A stretch of DNA of 64,000 nt from an uncultured Acidobacteriia bacterium (GTDB lineage Bacteria > Acidobacteriota > Terriglobia > Bryobacterales > Bryobacteraceae). Of the stretch, positions 43,845 to 52,703 are shown in pieces. Location of the stretch: contig CAIKAS010000006.1 of assembly GCA_903825445.1 (NCBI GenBank), positions 24,387 to 88,386 of the forward strand, written 5' to 3'. How positions within the stretch are numbered: position 1 is the first letter of the stretch; every line of letters begins with the position of its first letter. A program made the position numbers and the translations under genes. The notes under the pieces are model-generated. The model worked only from the letters and a program-made list of their open reading frames with translations. It was not told the DNA's origin and did not search any database.

Positions 43845-45449
43845 ATGGCCGCCTCACCCACCATAACGGTTCTGCTGGCTGACGAAGATTCCCTTCGCCG
43901 CGACGGTCTTGCGTCCGTTCTGAAAGCAAATCCCGATATAGAAGTCGTCTCGGGATGCCCGGACGGAATTACAGCGCTCGAAGAGATTCGCGATCTGCGT
44001 CCGAGCGTGGCCATCGTCGACCTGAACATACCTGGTCTGCACGGTATCGAACTGATTCGGCGTGTACGTGGCGAGAGCCTGGGCACGAAAATAATCATCC
44101 TGGCTGGAACCACGGATGATGAGATTGTCCGCGAAGTAGTGCGGGCGGGTGCGGATGCCTATCTGCTGAAGAATGGCCCGGCACGGCACCTGACGGATGC
44201 CATCAATTACGTGCTCGATGGCGGGCAGTATTTTTCGCCACAATTGAATCGCGACGGACGAGACAGGCATTTACTGGAGGAGCCACCGCGAATTCCGGCA
44301 GACAGGGATCACCGCGACGACTATCCGGCCAGGCGGGAGCCCGACCGCAGACAAATTGCACGGCCGATTCGGCGTACAGCGGATCCCGAACGCTTCCGCG
44401 AGCGTCTTCGCGAGGAGACTTCCCGCGACCTGCGGGACCGCGATTACGAAATCATGGCCGAGATGGCCGATGGCATCCGCCCCATCCTTGATCGTCTGGA
44501 TGAAATCGAAAACCGAGTCGTGGACATGGAAGAGGGAGAAGAACCTCTTCCGGCCGATCCGCGCAACTGGCTAAGCGAGCAACTGAGCGAGTCGCTCGGC
44601 GGCGGACGCGGCGGGGGGGGGCGCGGCGGAGGTGGCGGGCGTGGTGGCGGCGACATCGAGGCCAGGTTGCCCGAACTGATTGAACAGGCCGTGACCAAGC
44701 GTTTCCAGTCCATGGCCGGCAAGCTGCAGGAAGAGATTGAAGAGCAGCACGTTAAGACGCTCGAAACCTTCGTCAAAAATATTCAGGTCAAGCTGGTGCA
44801 GCGCGTGTCCGTGCTGGAGCAGAACATGAACCAGCAGGCGCAGGCCATGAACGAACTGCGCGAGTATAACCAGCGCACGGAAGATAATCTGAGTCGTCTG
44901 ATTTCGGGTGTGGATAAACTGGCGACGGAGTTGCCGAAGCGTTTAGCGGCAGCGCAGGCAGAAGCTGGCGAGCCGCCAAAGCGAGATCCGGGCACGGCGC
45001 GGGAAACAAATAGCAGGAGCGTTAGGGACGGTCGCCGTTCTGGTTCATCGGGGAAAAGCAATCTGGTACCGAACATTTTACGGGTAGTGGTCTTGGTGGC
45101 GATCCTTGGAGGGGGCGGTTATTGGCTCTTTTCGAAAGGTTCCAATTCCAAGACGACGACGCCGGTGGCAAGCAAGGAAACTCAAACCGCGAACGCGAAT
45201 GTCCCTGCGGAGGCTGCAGCGGCTAAACAGGCGCCCCCGGCGGCAAGCGCCGATACAGCCACGAAACTCAGCGCAGCTAAGCAGTATATGGACCGGAAAG
45301 AGTACAACACGGCCGAGGATATCTACAAGCAGATCGTACAGACAGAGCCCAATAATGTGGAGGCACTGAAGGGCCTGGCGAGTGCACTTTATCGCGAAGA
45401 CAAGATCGAAGAAAGCACGGCAGTGCTGGACCGATTACCCAAGAACTAA
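43845..45449 (+). CDS. Chimera: receiver, Gly/Arg linker, coiled coil, TM, TPR
   Basis: 534 residues with GAGGT 2 nt before the ATG. Residues 1-130 are a receiver domain: acidic D13-E14, phospho-acceptor D59 in VDLNIPG, K109 in LLKNG; the switch Ser/Thr is A87. No DNA-binding domain follows. Residues 130-250 are charged, with many Arg and Asp. Residues about 250-270 are Gly/Arg repeats, encoded over a G9 tract. Residues 275-375 form a coiled coil. One TM segment spans about 409-429, then a Thr/Ala/Pro linker and a C-terminal TPR-like pair (about 475-531) outside the cytoplasm. It probably links a cytoplasmic phospho-signal to a periplasmic complex. Confidence 0.85.
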   Translation: MAASPTITVLLADEDSLRRDGLASVLKANPDIEVVSGCPDGITALEEIRDLRPSVAIVDLNIPGLHGIELIRRVRGESLGTKIIILAGTTDDEIVREVVRAGADAYLLKNGPARHLTDAINYVLDGGQYFSPQLNRDGRDRHLLEEPPRIPADRDHRDDYPARREPDRRQIARPIRRTADPERFRERLREETSRDLRDRDYEIMAEMADGIRPILDRLDEIENRVVDMEEGEEPLPADPRNWLSEQLSESLGGGRGGGGRGGGGGRGGGDIEARLPELIEQAVTKRFQSMAGKLQEEIEEQHVKTLETFVKNIQVKLVQRVSVLEQNMNQQAQAMNELREYNQRTEDNLSRLISGVDKLATELPKRLAAAQAEAGEPPKRDPGTARETNSRSVRDGRRSGSSGKSNLVPNILRVVVLVAILGGGGYWLFSKGSNSKTTTPVASKETQTANANVPAEAAAAKQAPPAASADTATKLSAAKQYMDRKEYNTAEDIYKQIVQTEPNNVEALKGLASALYREDKIEESTAVLDRLPKN

Positions 45450-45516
45450 GTTTCAAGGCAACCCCGGGCGCACAAGAAGTGCTGTGCGAAGATAGGAAGT
45501 TGCTGTTGCCCATCAT

Positions 45517-45603
45517 GCGGATGTGGCGGAATTGGCAGACGCGCTAGATTCAGGTTCTAGTTCTCGCAAGGGAGTGGAGGTTCAAGTCCTCTCATCCGCA
45601 CCA
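45517..45603 (+). tRNA. tRNA-Leu (CAG)
   Basis: 87 nt including the encoded CCA. Acceptor stem GCGGATG/CATCCGC, anticodon stem CTAGA/TCTAG with loop TTCAGGT giving anticodon CAG, a long variable arm (TCTC-GCAA-GGGA) as expected for class II tRNA-Leu, and a TTCAAGT T-loop. Confidence 0.95.
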
Positions 45604-45622
45604 AAGATTCTAAAGGACTTAC

Positions 45623-45658
45623 AACAACAGGCCACCTCCTCAGAGGTGGCCTGTTGTT
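45623..45658. terminator. Strong bidirectional terminator after tRNA-Leu
   Basis: A perfect 16-bp stem (45623-45638 with 45643-45658) and a 4-nt loop CTCA. It lies between the tRNA and the end of the convergent minus-strand gene at 45667 and probably serves both. Confidence 0.8.
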
Positions 45659-45666
45659 CGTTGGAA

Positions 45667-46200
45667 TCACTTTCCGGTCGGCGGAAACTTCTTGAACATG
45701 TCGGCAACTTCTTTGTTGAGTTGTTTCTCGTCCTTTTCCGGAGTTCCTTTCAGCGCATCGGTGGCCGAGCCGTGCCAAATGACCTTCTTCGTCTGCGTGT
45801 CGAAAATGTCGACATGCAGAGTGCCGATCGGCGTCCTGTCAACAGTGGTCTCGACAATTCCGGGGCCGCCCCACCAGCCGCGGTGATACCATCCGCCGCC
45901 GAAGCCGCCACCGTACCACCTTTCGTACGTCATTTCCGTACGGGTCGATCCCACCGCCAAAATAGAAGCGTCAGCACCCGTCTCCACCTTCTGCCAGCCC
46001 TTAGCACTCAACTGGCCTTCAATGGCCTTTGTGACGCGATCCTTCCAAAGGGGTTCCTGCACGTCCACCGCAACCCACGAATAGGTATGGAACTTCGCAA
46101 AGTTGGTTGAGTGATCGTAATCCACCACGGTCTTCGCAAACAGACACGTGGCGGCGACGGTTACCGCGATAAATACGACGCGATTTTTTTCGCATTGCAC
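45667..46200 (-). CDS. DUF4136-type exported protein
   Basis: 177 residues from the GTG at 46200, chosen for its GAGAGG site 5 nt upstream and the signal segment that follows (RVVFIAVTVAATCLFA). The core pattern DYDHSTNFAKFHTYSWV and the C-terminal ADMFKKFPPTGK match DUF4136. A Gly/Trp/Tyr loop (WYGGGFGGGWYHRGWWGG) sits in the middle. These are periplasmic or outer-membrane proteins of unknown function. Last gene downstream of the RND efflux operon. Confidence 0.85.
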   Translation of the reverse strand: MQCEKNRVVFIAVTVAATCLFAKTVVDYDHSTNFAKFHTYSWVAVDVQEPLWKDRVTKAIEGQLSAKGWQKVETGADASILAVGSTRTEMTYERWYGGGFGGGWYHRGWWGGPGIVETTVDRTPIGTLHVDIFDTQTKKVIWHGSATDALKGTPEKDEKQLNKEVADMFKKFPPTGK

Positions 46201-46239
46201 TTCACCTCTCAACCCGGAGCTGTGCACGTTTGCGACCAA

Positions 46240-47532
46240 TCAACGAAGGGCTCCTATGGCGTACTGGAGAGCGGCGTATTGGCCCTGGTAGTCGTATTTC
46301 GCGTTCAGATCCTCGATTTCGGCCTGAGTGAGATTCAGCTGTGCCTGCGTTAACTCAATGATTGAAGACAGGCCCAGATCGTAGCGGCCCTGCGCCAGAT
46401 TGACCCCGAGTGCGGCCTGGCGAACGAACTGCGCGGTGACGTCCATGCGCTGGTAAGCGTCATTGGCGTCGGCCCAGGCAACCCGGACGTCACGCGAAAT
46501 CTGCTGCTGTTCGGCCCGGAGACGCTGATCGGTCTCTTGCGCCTGCTGAGATGCGGCTTCGCGGCGGGCGGAAAACAGGTGGCCGTTGAAGATCGGAATG
46601 CTGACGTTAGCCTCAATGCCTTCGTATTCTACGGGCACTCCGGAGACATTGATGTAGGGCAGAAGGCCCGCAACGGCGTCAGCGGTGACGGTCGGTTTGG
46701 AGAGATCTTTTTCGGCGTCTGCAAATTTGTAGGCGGCGTCGCGGGACAGGCGCAGACCTGCGAGTTCGGGGCGATTCGCCAGCGCCTGTGCAACCATTTC
46801 TTCGGCGGTGGCGGGCGGCCCCGAAGGCAGTGGCTCGTCGGAAAGTTGATAGTTCGAAGGCTGGTCCGAACCCATCGCGCGGCCGAGTTCAGCCTGTGCC
46901 TGCTGGACGGCACTTTGTGCGCCAAGCAATAACAGTTTGGCTTCCGATACGTTGACATCGGCAAAACTGACATCGAGTTGCGAGCGCAATTGGTTTTTCG
47001 CGAGTTCACCTACCTGGTCGCTGACCTGTTGTCTGGCAGCGACGGTCTCCTGCGCAACTTTCACCACCGATTGCGCACGGAGCACGTCATAGTAGGCGCG
47101 GTTTACCTGCAACAAGACGTCGAATCGCGTCGCTTGCGAAGCCTGGGTTACGGCCTGGGCATGGAGACGGGAACTGGCGATCAGGCTATTCGTGCGGCCG
47201 GAATCTGTGATCAACTGACGGGCTACTATTCCCTGCCCCAGGCGGTCATAGAGTCTGGACGCCGAGATATCACCTGCGCCGATTTGGGCGAGGTGGTTGG
47301 CCTGAGTGCCCGTAAGATCTCCGCTCACGGTTGGATATAAAGCGGAGCGATCCATCGTGACCTGTTGGTTGGCGTAGTTGATTTCGTTCTGAGCGGCCTG
47401 AATCTGCGGATGGTTGCGAAGAGCTATCGCCTCGGCTTCCTGGAGGGTGAGACGCGGCGCAGGAGTTTGCGCGATGCAGAGCCAAGGCATCGAGATCAGG
47501 AACAGGAGGCTGCTTCTAAACAGACGGGGCAT
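46240..47532 (-). CDS. TolC-family outer membrane efflux protein
   Basis: 430 residues from the ATG at 47532 (AGGAG 4 nt upstream). Signal peptide ending CIAQ, then the duplicated OEP helical pattern (LTLQEAEAIALRNHPQIQAAQNEI; GPPATAEEMVAQALANRPELAGL). It would form the outer-membrane channel of the pump. Its start lies inside the end of the RND gene (17-nt overlap). Confidence 0.92.
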   Translation of the reverse strand: MPRLFRSSLLFLISMPWLCIAQTPAPRLTLQEAEAIALRNHPQIQAAQNEINYANQQVTMDRSALYPTVSGDLTGTQANHLAQIGAGDISASRLYDRLGQGIVARQLITDSGRTNSLIASSRLHAQAVTQASQATRFDVLLQVNRAYYDVLRAQSVVKVAQETVAARQQVSDQVGELAKNQLRSQLDVSFADVNVSEAKLLLLGAQSAVQQAQAELGRAMGSDQPSNYQLSDEPLPSGPPATAEEMVAQALANRPELAGLRLSRDAAYKFADAEKDLSKPTVTADAVAGLLPYINVSGVPVEYEGIEANVSIPIFNGHLFSARREAASQQAQETDQRLRAEQQQISRDVRVAWADANDAYQRMDVTAQFVRQAALGVNLAQGRYDLGLSSIIELTQAQLNLTQAEIEDLNAKYDYQGQYAALQYAIGALR

Positions 47533-50500
47533 CTTTCTCCTTTCGGCCATAGACCAGAAGGTAGGCAGCGGGGACGATGAAAATCGTCAGCAGAACCGAC
47601 GATGTCAGTCCCCCGATAATCGTGCGGGCCATGGGCGTATATTGCTCACCGCCTTCACCAAGTTTCATTGCCATCGGCAACATTCCAATAATCGTGGCAA
47701 GGGAAGTCATCAGGATCGGCCGGAGGCGAACGCGGCAGGCCGTCACGACGGCATCGCGGGCCGACATTCCCTGTTCCCGCAGTTTGTGCGCGAAATCCAC
47801 GATCAGAATACTGTTGGAATCGGCAATGCCGATCAGCATCAGCACGCCCATCAGCGACATGACGTTGAGCGTGGTGTGGGTGAGCGGCAACACGATGAGG
47901 ACACCGATAAAGCCCATCGGGATGGCGAGCATGATGAGGAATGGATCGATGAATGATTTGAACTGGGCCACCAAAATCAGAAACAGGAGGATGAAGGAAA
48001 TGCCGAAACCGAGGCCAAAACTCTTGAACGATTCATCCATGCTGTTGACCATGCCGCGGAGTGTAACCCGGACGTTGGCTGGAAGTTTCGCATCCGCTAT
48101 CGTTTGGACGATGCCAGCGCGGAGCTTCGCGAGATCTTCACCCTGGGGCGTAACGTAAATATCGACAACGCGCTGCACCTGGTAATGATCGACTTCCGTT
48201 GGCGACTGGAGGTTGACGAGCTTCACGACAGAATCGAGCGTAGTGGGCTGCTTCAACTGGGGGGCACGCAGGGGAATCTGTTTGAGATCGATCAAATTGT
48301 GGATCGCTCCGGGGCCGGTTTCCGCGTACTGCACCGTCAGGAAGTAATCGTTGCCGCTTTTATAGTCCACCCAGTAGTTCGGCGCGATCATGGCGTCGGA
48401 ATTGAGCGCGGTGATGACGTTATTGACGACGTCTTTCTGCGAAAGGCCGAGTTCGCCGGCGTGAATGCGATCTACATCCATGCGGACAGAGGGATAATTC
48501 ATATCCTGCGGGATGTAGATCTGGCCAACGCCGGGCAGTTTCCGAATTCGCGCGGCGAGATCCTGCGCGGTGTTGAAGGTGACGTTCAGATCGCGCGTAT
48601 TGACCTGAATATCGATGGGGGCGGGCTGGCCCTGATTCAGGATCGCGTCCTGCATGGAGCCGCTCTGGAAGAAGGTCCGCACGTCCGGGAATTTTTCGGC
48701 CATCTGCGCCCGCACCTGCTCCATATAATCCGCGCTGGCGCGTGAGTGCCCTGCGTTGAGCGCGACCTGGATTGTCGCGGTGTACATGCCAGCATTGGTG
48801 GTGTAGAGAGCGGAGATGTCGTTATTCACGCCGATGTTCGAGAGGACCATCTTGAGATCCTTCGGTTCGACGATGTGGCGGATCAGGTCTTCGATCTTCG
48901 CCACATAGTCATTGGTGACTTCGATGCGGGTTCCGGTGGGGACTTTCACATTTACGGTGAATTGGCCAGCATCCGTTTGCGGAAAGAAGGCGCGACCAAG
49001 ATAAGGGTAGATCGCCAAACTCCCGGCGAAGACTCCCAGCAGCAGGATCAACGTCAGGGCGGGAACGCGGAGCGCAAAACGGACGCAGCGCTCATAAACA
49101 TTCAGCACCTTATTGAACTGGCGGTTGAACCATCCGTTGAAGCCTTTGGCGTGCTCAATGCTGTCGGCATCGTGTGCAGACACTGTCTTCAGAAAGCGAG
49201 AGCAGAAGAGCGGAATCACGGTCATCGCGACAACGTAAGAGGCCAGCAGGGCGAGACAGAAGGCAAGGGCGAGCGACGAGAACAGGAATTTGCTGACACC
49301 GAACAGCAGCGTGACGGGGAAGAAATCGACAACGTCCACCAGCGTCGCGGCGAGCACGGCGAGGTTCACTTCGGAGCCGCCGATTTCCGCAGCCACGGCG
49401 GGCGTGGAGCCCATTTCCAGATGGCGGTAGATATTTTCCAGGGAGATCACCGAGTTATCGATCACGCGGGAAAATGCCAGCGCCATGCCGCCGAGGATCA
49501 TCGTATTGATGGTGCTGTCCATCAGGTAGAGAATCACGAAAGCTGCGAGAGCGGAAATGGGGATTGAGAGCAAAACACCGCCGGTTGCGCGGACGCTGCC
49601 GAGGAACAGCAGGATCATCAGGGTTGTGAGGACGAGACCGATCGCGCCCTCATGTAAAACGGTACTGAGCGCCTGTTTCACGAAGGCAGACTGATCGAAA
49701 ACGACGTCGGTGACGAGCTGCTTTGGAAGATCGAAGAGGTGCTTGACCTGGGTGCGAATGTCGTTGACGACCTGAATTGTGTTGCTATCGCCGCCCGATT
49801 TCATAATCGGAATGTAAGCCGATTTCTGGCCGTCGATGCGAACGATGTTGTACTGCTCCTGGCTGGCGTCCTTCGCTTCGCCCACATCTCCCACCGTCAC
49901 CCAGCGCGTGCCGACGCTCTTAATGGGCAGGTTGTTGAGGTCTTTGATGTTCTCCACCAGACTGTTGGAGTAAACGAAATAGTCGCCGGAGCCAATCTTG
50001 ACGTCACCGGCAGGCAGGATGAGATTGCTTTGGTTGACCGCGTTCACAACGTCCATCGGGCTCAACTGGCGCGAGAACATTTTGTACGGATCCACGTAGA
50101 TCATGGCCTGGCGGGTCTTGCCGCCGAAAGTGCCAGGAAGCTGCGCGCCCTTCACCACGGCGATCTGCGTACGGATCTGGAAGCGGGCGGTATCCTGCAA
50201 TTCAGTTTCACTGAGGCCTTCGCCTTTGACCGTCACCAGACAGACCGGGAGGCTGCTGGCATCGAACTTCAACACAATCGGCGGCAGGGTTCCGGGCGGC
50301 AGCCGCTTGAGATCAGCCAGCGCAAGGTTGGATAACTGGGTGACATCGTTATCCGCGCTGGTGCCGGGCTGGAAGTAGACGCGAATGATGCTTACGCCGA
50401 GCAGGGAGCGGGATTCCATGTGATCGATACCGCTGGCCTGCGTGAAGAAGCGTTCGAGCGGGCTGGTGATATCGACTTCGATATCCTGCGGCGGCATGCC

Positions 50501-50650
50501 GCTATAGAAAGTAGCGACGACAACTTCCGGAAGATTGATTGTGGGGAACAGATCAACCGGCATGCGCACCATCGCGGTAACGCCAATGACGACCAGAACC
50601 AGACAGAGGACGACGATGAAGTAGGGATTGCGAATGGAAAAACGCGGCAT
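47516..50650 (-). CDS. RND efflux transporter, HAE1/AcrB type
   Basis: 1044 residues, standard length, twelve TM helices with two large periplasmic loops. N-terminus MPRFSIRNPYFIVVLCLVLVVIG and PVDLFPTINLPEVVV are typical. In the fourth TM helix the usual V-D-D-A proton-relay motif is I-D-N-S (SRVIDNSVISLENI), so the second Asp is Asn. It exports drugs, lipids or solvents using proton flow; substrate unknown. It lies 9 bp after the fusion-protein gene. Confidence 0.93.
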   Translation of the reverse strand: MPRFSIRNPYFIVVLCLVLVVIGVTAMVRMPVDLFPTINLPEVVVATFYSGMPPQDIEVDITSPLERFFTQASGIDHMESRSLLGVSIIRVYFQPGTSADNDVTQLSNLALADLKRLPPGTLPPIVLKFDASSLPVCLVTVKGEGLSETELQDTARFQIRTQIAVVKGAQLPGTFGGKTRQAMIYVDPYKMFSRQLSPMDVVNAVNQSNLILPAGDVKIGSGDYFVYSNSLVENIKDLNNLPIKSVGTRWVTVGDVGEAKDASQEQYNIVRIDGQKSAYIPIMKSGGDSNTIQVVNDIRTQVKHLFDLPKQLVTDVVFDQSAFVKQALSTVLHEGAIGLVLTTLMILLFLGSVRATGGVLLSIPISALAAFVILYLMDSTINTMILGGMALAFSRVIDNSVISLENIYRHLEMGSTPAVAAEIGGSEVNLAVLAATLVDVVDFFPVTLLFGVSKFLFSSLALAFCLALLASYVVAMTVIPLFCSRFLKTVSAHDADSIEHAKGFNGWFNRQFNKVLNVYERCVRFALRVPALTLILLLGVFAGSLAIYPYLGRAFFPQTDAGQFTVNVKVPTGTRIEVTNDYVAKIEDLIRHIVEPKDLKMVLSNIGVNNDISALYTTNAGMYTATIQVALNAGHSRASADYMEQVRAQMAEKFPDVRTFFQSGSMQDAILNQGQPAPIDIQVNTRDLNVTFNTAQDLAARIRKLPGVGQIYIPQDMNYPSVRMDVDRIHAGELGLSQKDVVNNVITALNSDAMIAPNYWVDYKSGNDYFLTVQYAETGPGAIHNLIDLKQIPLRAPQLKQPTTLDSVVKLVNLQSPTEVDHYQVQRVVDIYVTPQGEDLAKLRAGIVQTIADAKLPANVRVTLRGMVNSMDESFKSFGLGFGISFILLFLILVAQFKSFIDPFLIMLAIPMGFIGVLIVLPLTHTTLNVMSLMGVLMLIGIADSNSILIVDFAHKLREQGMSARDAVVTACRVRLRPILMTSLATIIGMLPMAMKLGEGGEQYTPMARTIIGGLTSSVLLTIFIVPAAYLLVYGRKEKDAPSV

Positions 50651-50659
50651 CGTGGTGGC

Positions 50660-51904
50660 CTACTTCTTGTTTTCCTTGTACTGAAGCAGTTCGGTGATCT
50701 GGGGACGAACCGACTGACCGGCCTTCAGACCGCCCCGGTCGCTGACGACCACGCTTTCACCTTCTTTGAGACCGGACACGATTTCGGCGTCGGTTTCAGT
50801 CTGAATGCCGAGGACGACAGGGCGCCGGACGATTTTGTTTGAATCGTCCACTACAAACACGGCAGCAGAGGTCGCGGTTTGGTCGACAGCAGGGAGCGGA
50901 ACCGCAACCGCGTTGTCTTTTTTCTCGAGCGTTACGATCGCCTGCGCGTACAGCCCGGGGAGCAGAAGCCGGTTCGGATTCAGAACATCGACTTCTGTGT
51001 GCATCGTGCGCGTATCCTGCGTGACATCGACAGAGAAACGCGCGACCGTCCCCGGGAAGCTGCGGTTCAGCGACGGCACCATGACGCTGACCGGATCGCC
51101 GACATGGATGAATTGAACGTAAGTTTCCGGCACGGGAATCACGAGCCGGAACTTATCGTCTTCGGAAAGACGAACGAGCGGCATGGCCTGCGTGGCGGAA
51201 TTGGTACCGGCCTGCATGAGCGCGCCGAGATTTGCATATCGCTGCGTGATGATGCCGGCAAAAGGCGCAGTGATTTTGGTGTAGTCGAAAAGCACCTGAT
51301 CGTGTTCGCGTTTCGCCTGCGCGGCAGCGAGCAGGCTCTGAGCAGATTGCAGATTCGATTTTGCCGACTCGACCTGGGCGGCGGAGGCGAGTGCCTTGCC
51401 TTCGGAATCGTCAACTTCCTGCTGTGCGACGAGGCCTGGTTTCGACTTGGCGACGTTGTTCAGCCGGTCGAACTGGAGCTGCATGACTTTGTGCTGGGCT
51501 TCGACGCGGCTCACTTCGTTTTGCGCGTTTGCGATCTGGTCCGAGGCGTTGCGGATGGCGGCATCGTCCTGTTTCAGCTGCGACTGCATTTCGGGAATTT
51601 CGAGAGTCGCCAGCGTTTGATTTGCCTGCACACGGGAGCCGTAATCTACGTTGAGTTCCTTCACGTAGCCGGATTCCTTGGCGTAGACCTCGATCTCCTG
51701 AAAGGGCACGAGTTCGGAAGAAAGCGTGATGGTGCGGCTCAGATTCTTACGAATGATTTTGACGACACCGACTGAAGGATCGGCCGTGGGCGCGGATACG
51801 GTCTGCGGCTTTTCACCACCGCAAGACGAGGAGAGAAGTGCGACACACGCGGCCGTGCCAAAGAATGCCAAGCGTCGAGAGTTTTGGCGTTGGGAATGTT
51901 TCAA
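50660..51904 (-). CDS. RND periplasmic adaptor (membrane fusion) lipoprotein
   Basis: 414 residues from a TTG at 51904 with GGAG 5 nt upstream; the codon overlaps the upstream stop as TTGA. A lipobox LSSSC gives an N-terminal lipoprotein anchor. Lipoyl/barrel-sandwich halves flank a long alpha-hairpin (about 100-200, NAQNEVSRVEAQHKVMQLQF), followed by beta-barrel domains. It bridges the RND pump to the TolC-like channel. Confidence 0.9.
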   Translation of the reverse strand: MKHSQRQNSRRLAFFGTAACVALLSSSCGGEKPQTVSAPTADPSVGVVKIIRKNLSRTITLSSELVPFQEIEVYAKESGYVKELNVDYGSRVQANQTLATLEIPEMQSQLKQDDAAIRNASDQIANAQNEVSRVEAQHKVMQLQFDRLNNVAKSKPGLVAQQEVDDSEGKALASAAQVESAKSNLQSAQSLLAAAQAKREHDQVLFDYTKITAPFAGIITQRYANLGALMQAGTNSATQAMPLVRLSEDDKFRLVIPVPETYVQFIHVGDPVSVMVPSLNRSFPGTVARFSVDVTQDTRTMHTEVDVLNPNRLLLPGLYAQAIVTLEKKDNAVAVPLPAVDQTATSAAVFVVDDSNKIVRRPVVLGIQTETDAEIVSGLKEGESVVVSDRGGLKAGQSVRPQITELLQYKENKK

Positions 51905-52635
51905 CGGATCTCCGAGGGTAATTCACAATATTCCCCGGCTCTGCGCAGACGTCTTTCGAGACCATCGAGCGAGAATCGCGAAGAATTGCAGAAGTCTATC
52001 AGGTCGCGTTCTTCAACCAGCATTCGGCCTGCTTCGGCAGGCACCTCGGCGGCTATTTCGAGCGGAATAGTGTGAACGCCGTGACGGTCGCCGTGGACCA
52101 AATCGCCGGAGCGAACGGTCATGCCGCCAATTTCCACGGGCTTGCCGAATTCGACGATGTGGGCGTAGGAGTGAGAAACGGAAACCGCGCCGGCAAAAAG
52201 ATGGAAGCTCAGGGCCTTCACGGCCGGCAGGTCACGAACTGCGCCGTTGGTTATGCATCCGATACAGTTCAGGGCCTGCCCAATCGTGGCGTGAATTTCG
52301 CCGACGAAGGCGCCGAAGCCCGGTTGCTTGTCAATATCCTGGAGGACCATGACTCGAGGACCGGGGATGGAAGTGAGATAGTTCCACCAATCAATGCGGT
52401 CGTAGTAGCAACGGTTGCCCGCCAGAGGCGGTGCGGCAGTGCGGATGCGCGCGGTAGCGGCGTAACCGACCATGGGCGGCAGGTTTGGAAACTGGCAATG
52501 CGCCGTACCGACGGCAAAGCCTTCATTTCGCATACGCACGTTGAGGCGTTCGACGGCGTTGGACGCGGCGCAAGTATCGAGCGAGGCGATTTTCGCGAGA
52601 TCGTTGGCCGTAAGGGGGCGTGACGGGGGCGACAT
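51901..52635 (-). CDS. RraA-family aldolase-like protein
   Basis: 244 residues from the ATG at 52635, where the family begins (PLTANDLAKIASLDTCAASNAVERL). An ATG at 52707 that overlaps the upstream stop as ATGA would add 24 residues. Family residues G-x-V-R-D are present in TNGAVRDLPA, and HGDRHGVH lies in the metal site. Relatives are 4-hydroxy-4-methyl-2-oxoglutarate/oxaloacetate lyases or RNase E inhibitors. Here it is coupled to the efflux adaptor gene by a 4-nt overlap. Confidence 0.85.
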   Translation of the reverse strand: MSPPSRPLTANDLAKIASLDTCAASNAVERLNVRMRNEGFAVGTAHCQFPNLPPMVGYAATARIRTAAPPLAGNRCYYDRIDWWNYLTSIPGPRVMVLQDIDKQPGFGAFVGEIHATIGQALNCIGCITNGAVRDLPAVKALSFHLFAGAVSVSHSYAHIVEFGKPVEIGGMTVRSGDLVHGDRHGVHTIPLEIAAEVPAEAGRMLVEERDLIDFCNSSRFSLDGLERRLRRAGEYCELPSEIR

Positions 52636-52703
52636 CTGATTCGACTTTACGCTTTTGGGGGCGCGAGGACCATACCAGATGCCTGGTATTTTGTGGATTG
52701 CCG

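Noticed and set aside
44613..44621. G9 tract as evidence of a frameshift or pseudogene
   Set aside because: The frame stays open through the coiled coil, TM and TPR to a normal stop, so the gene is intact as given.
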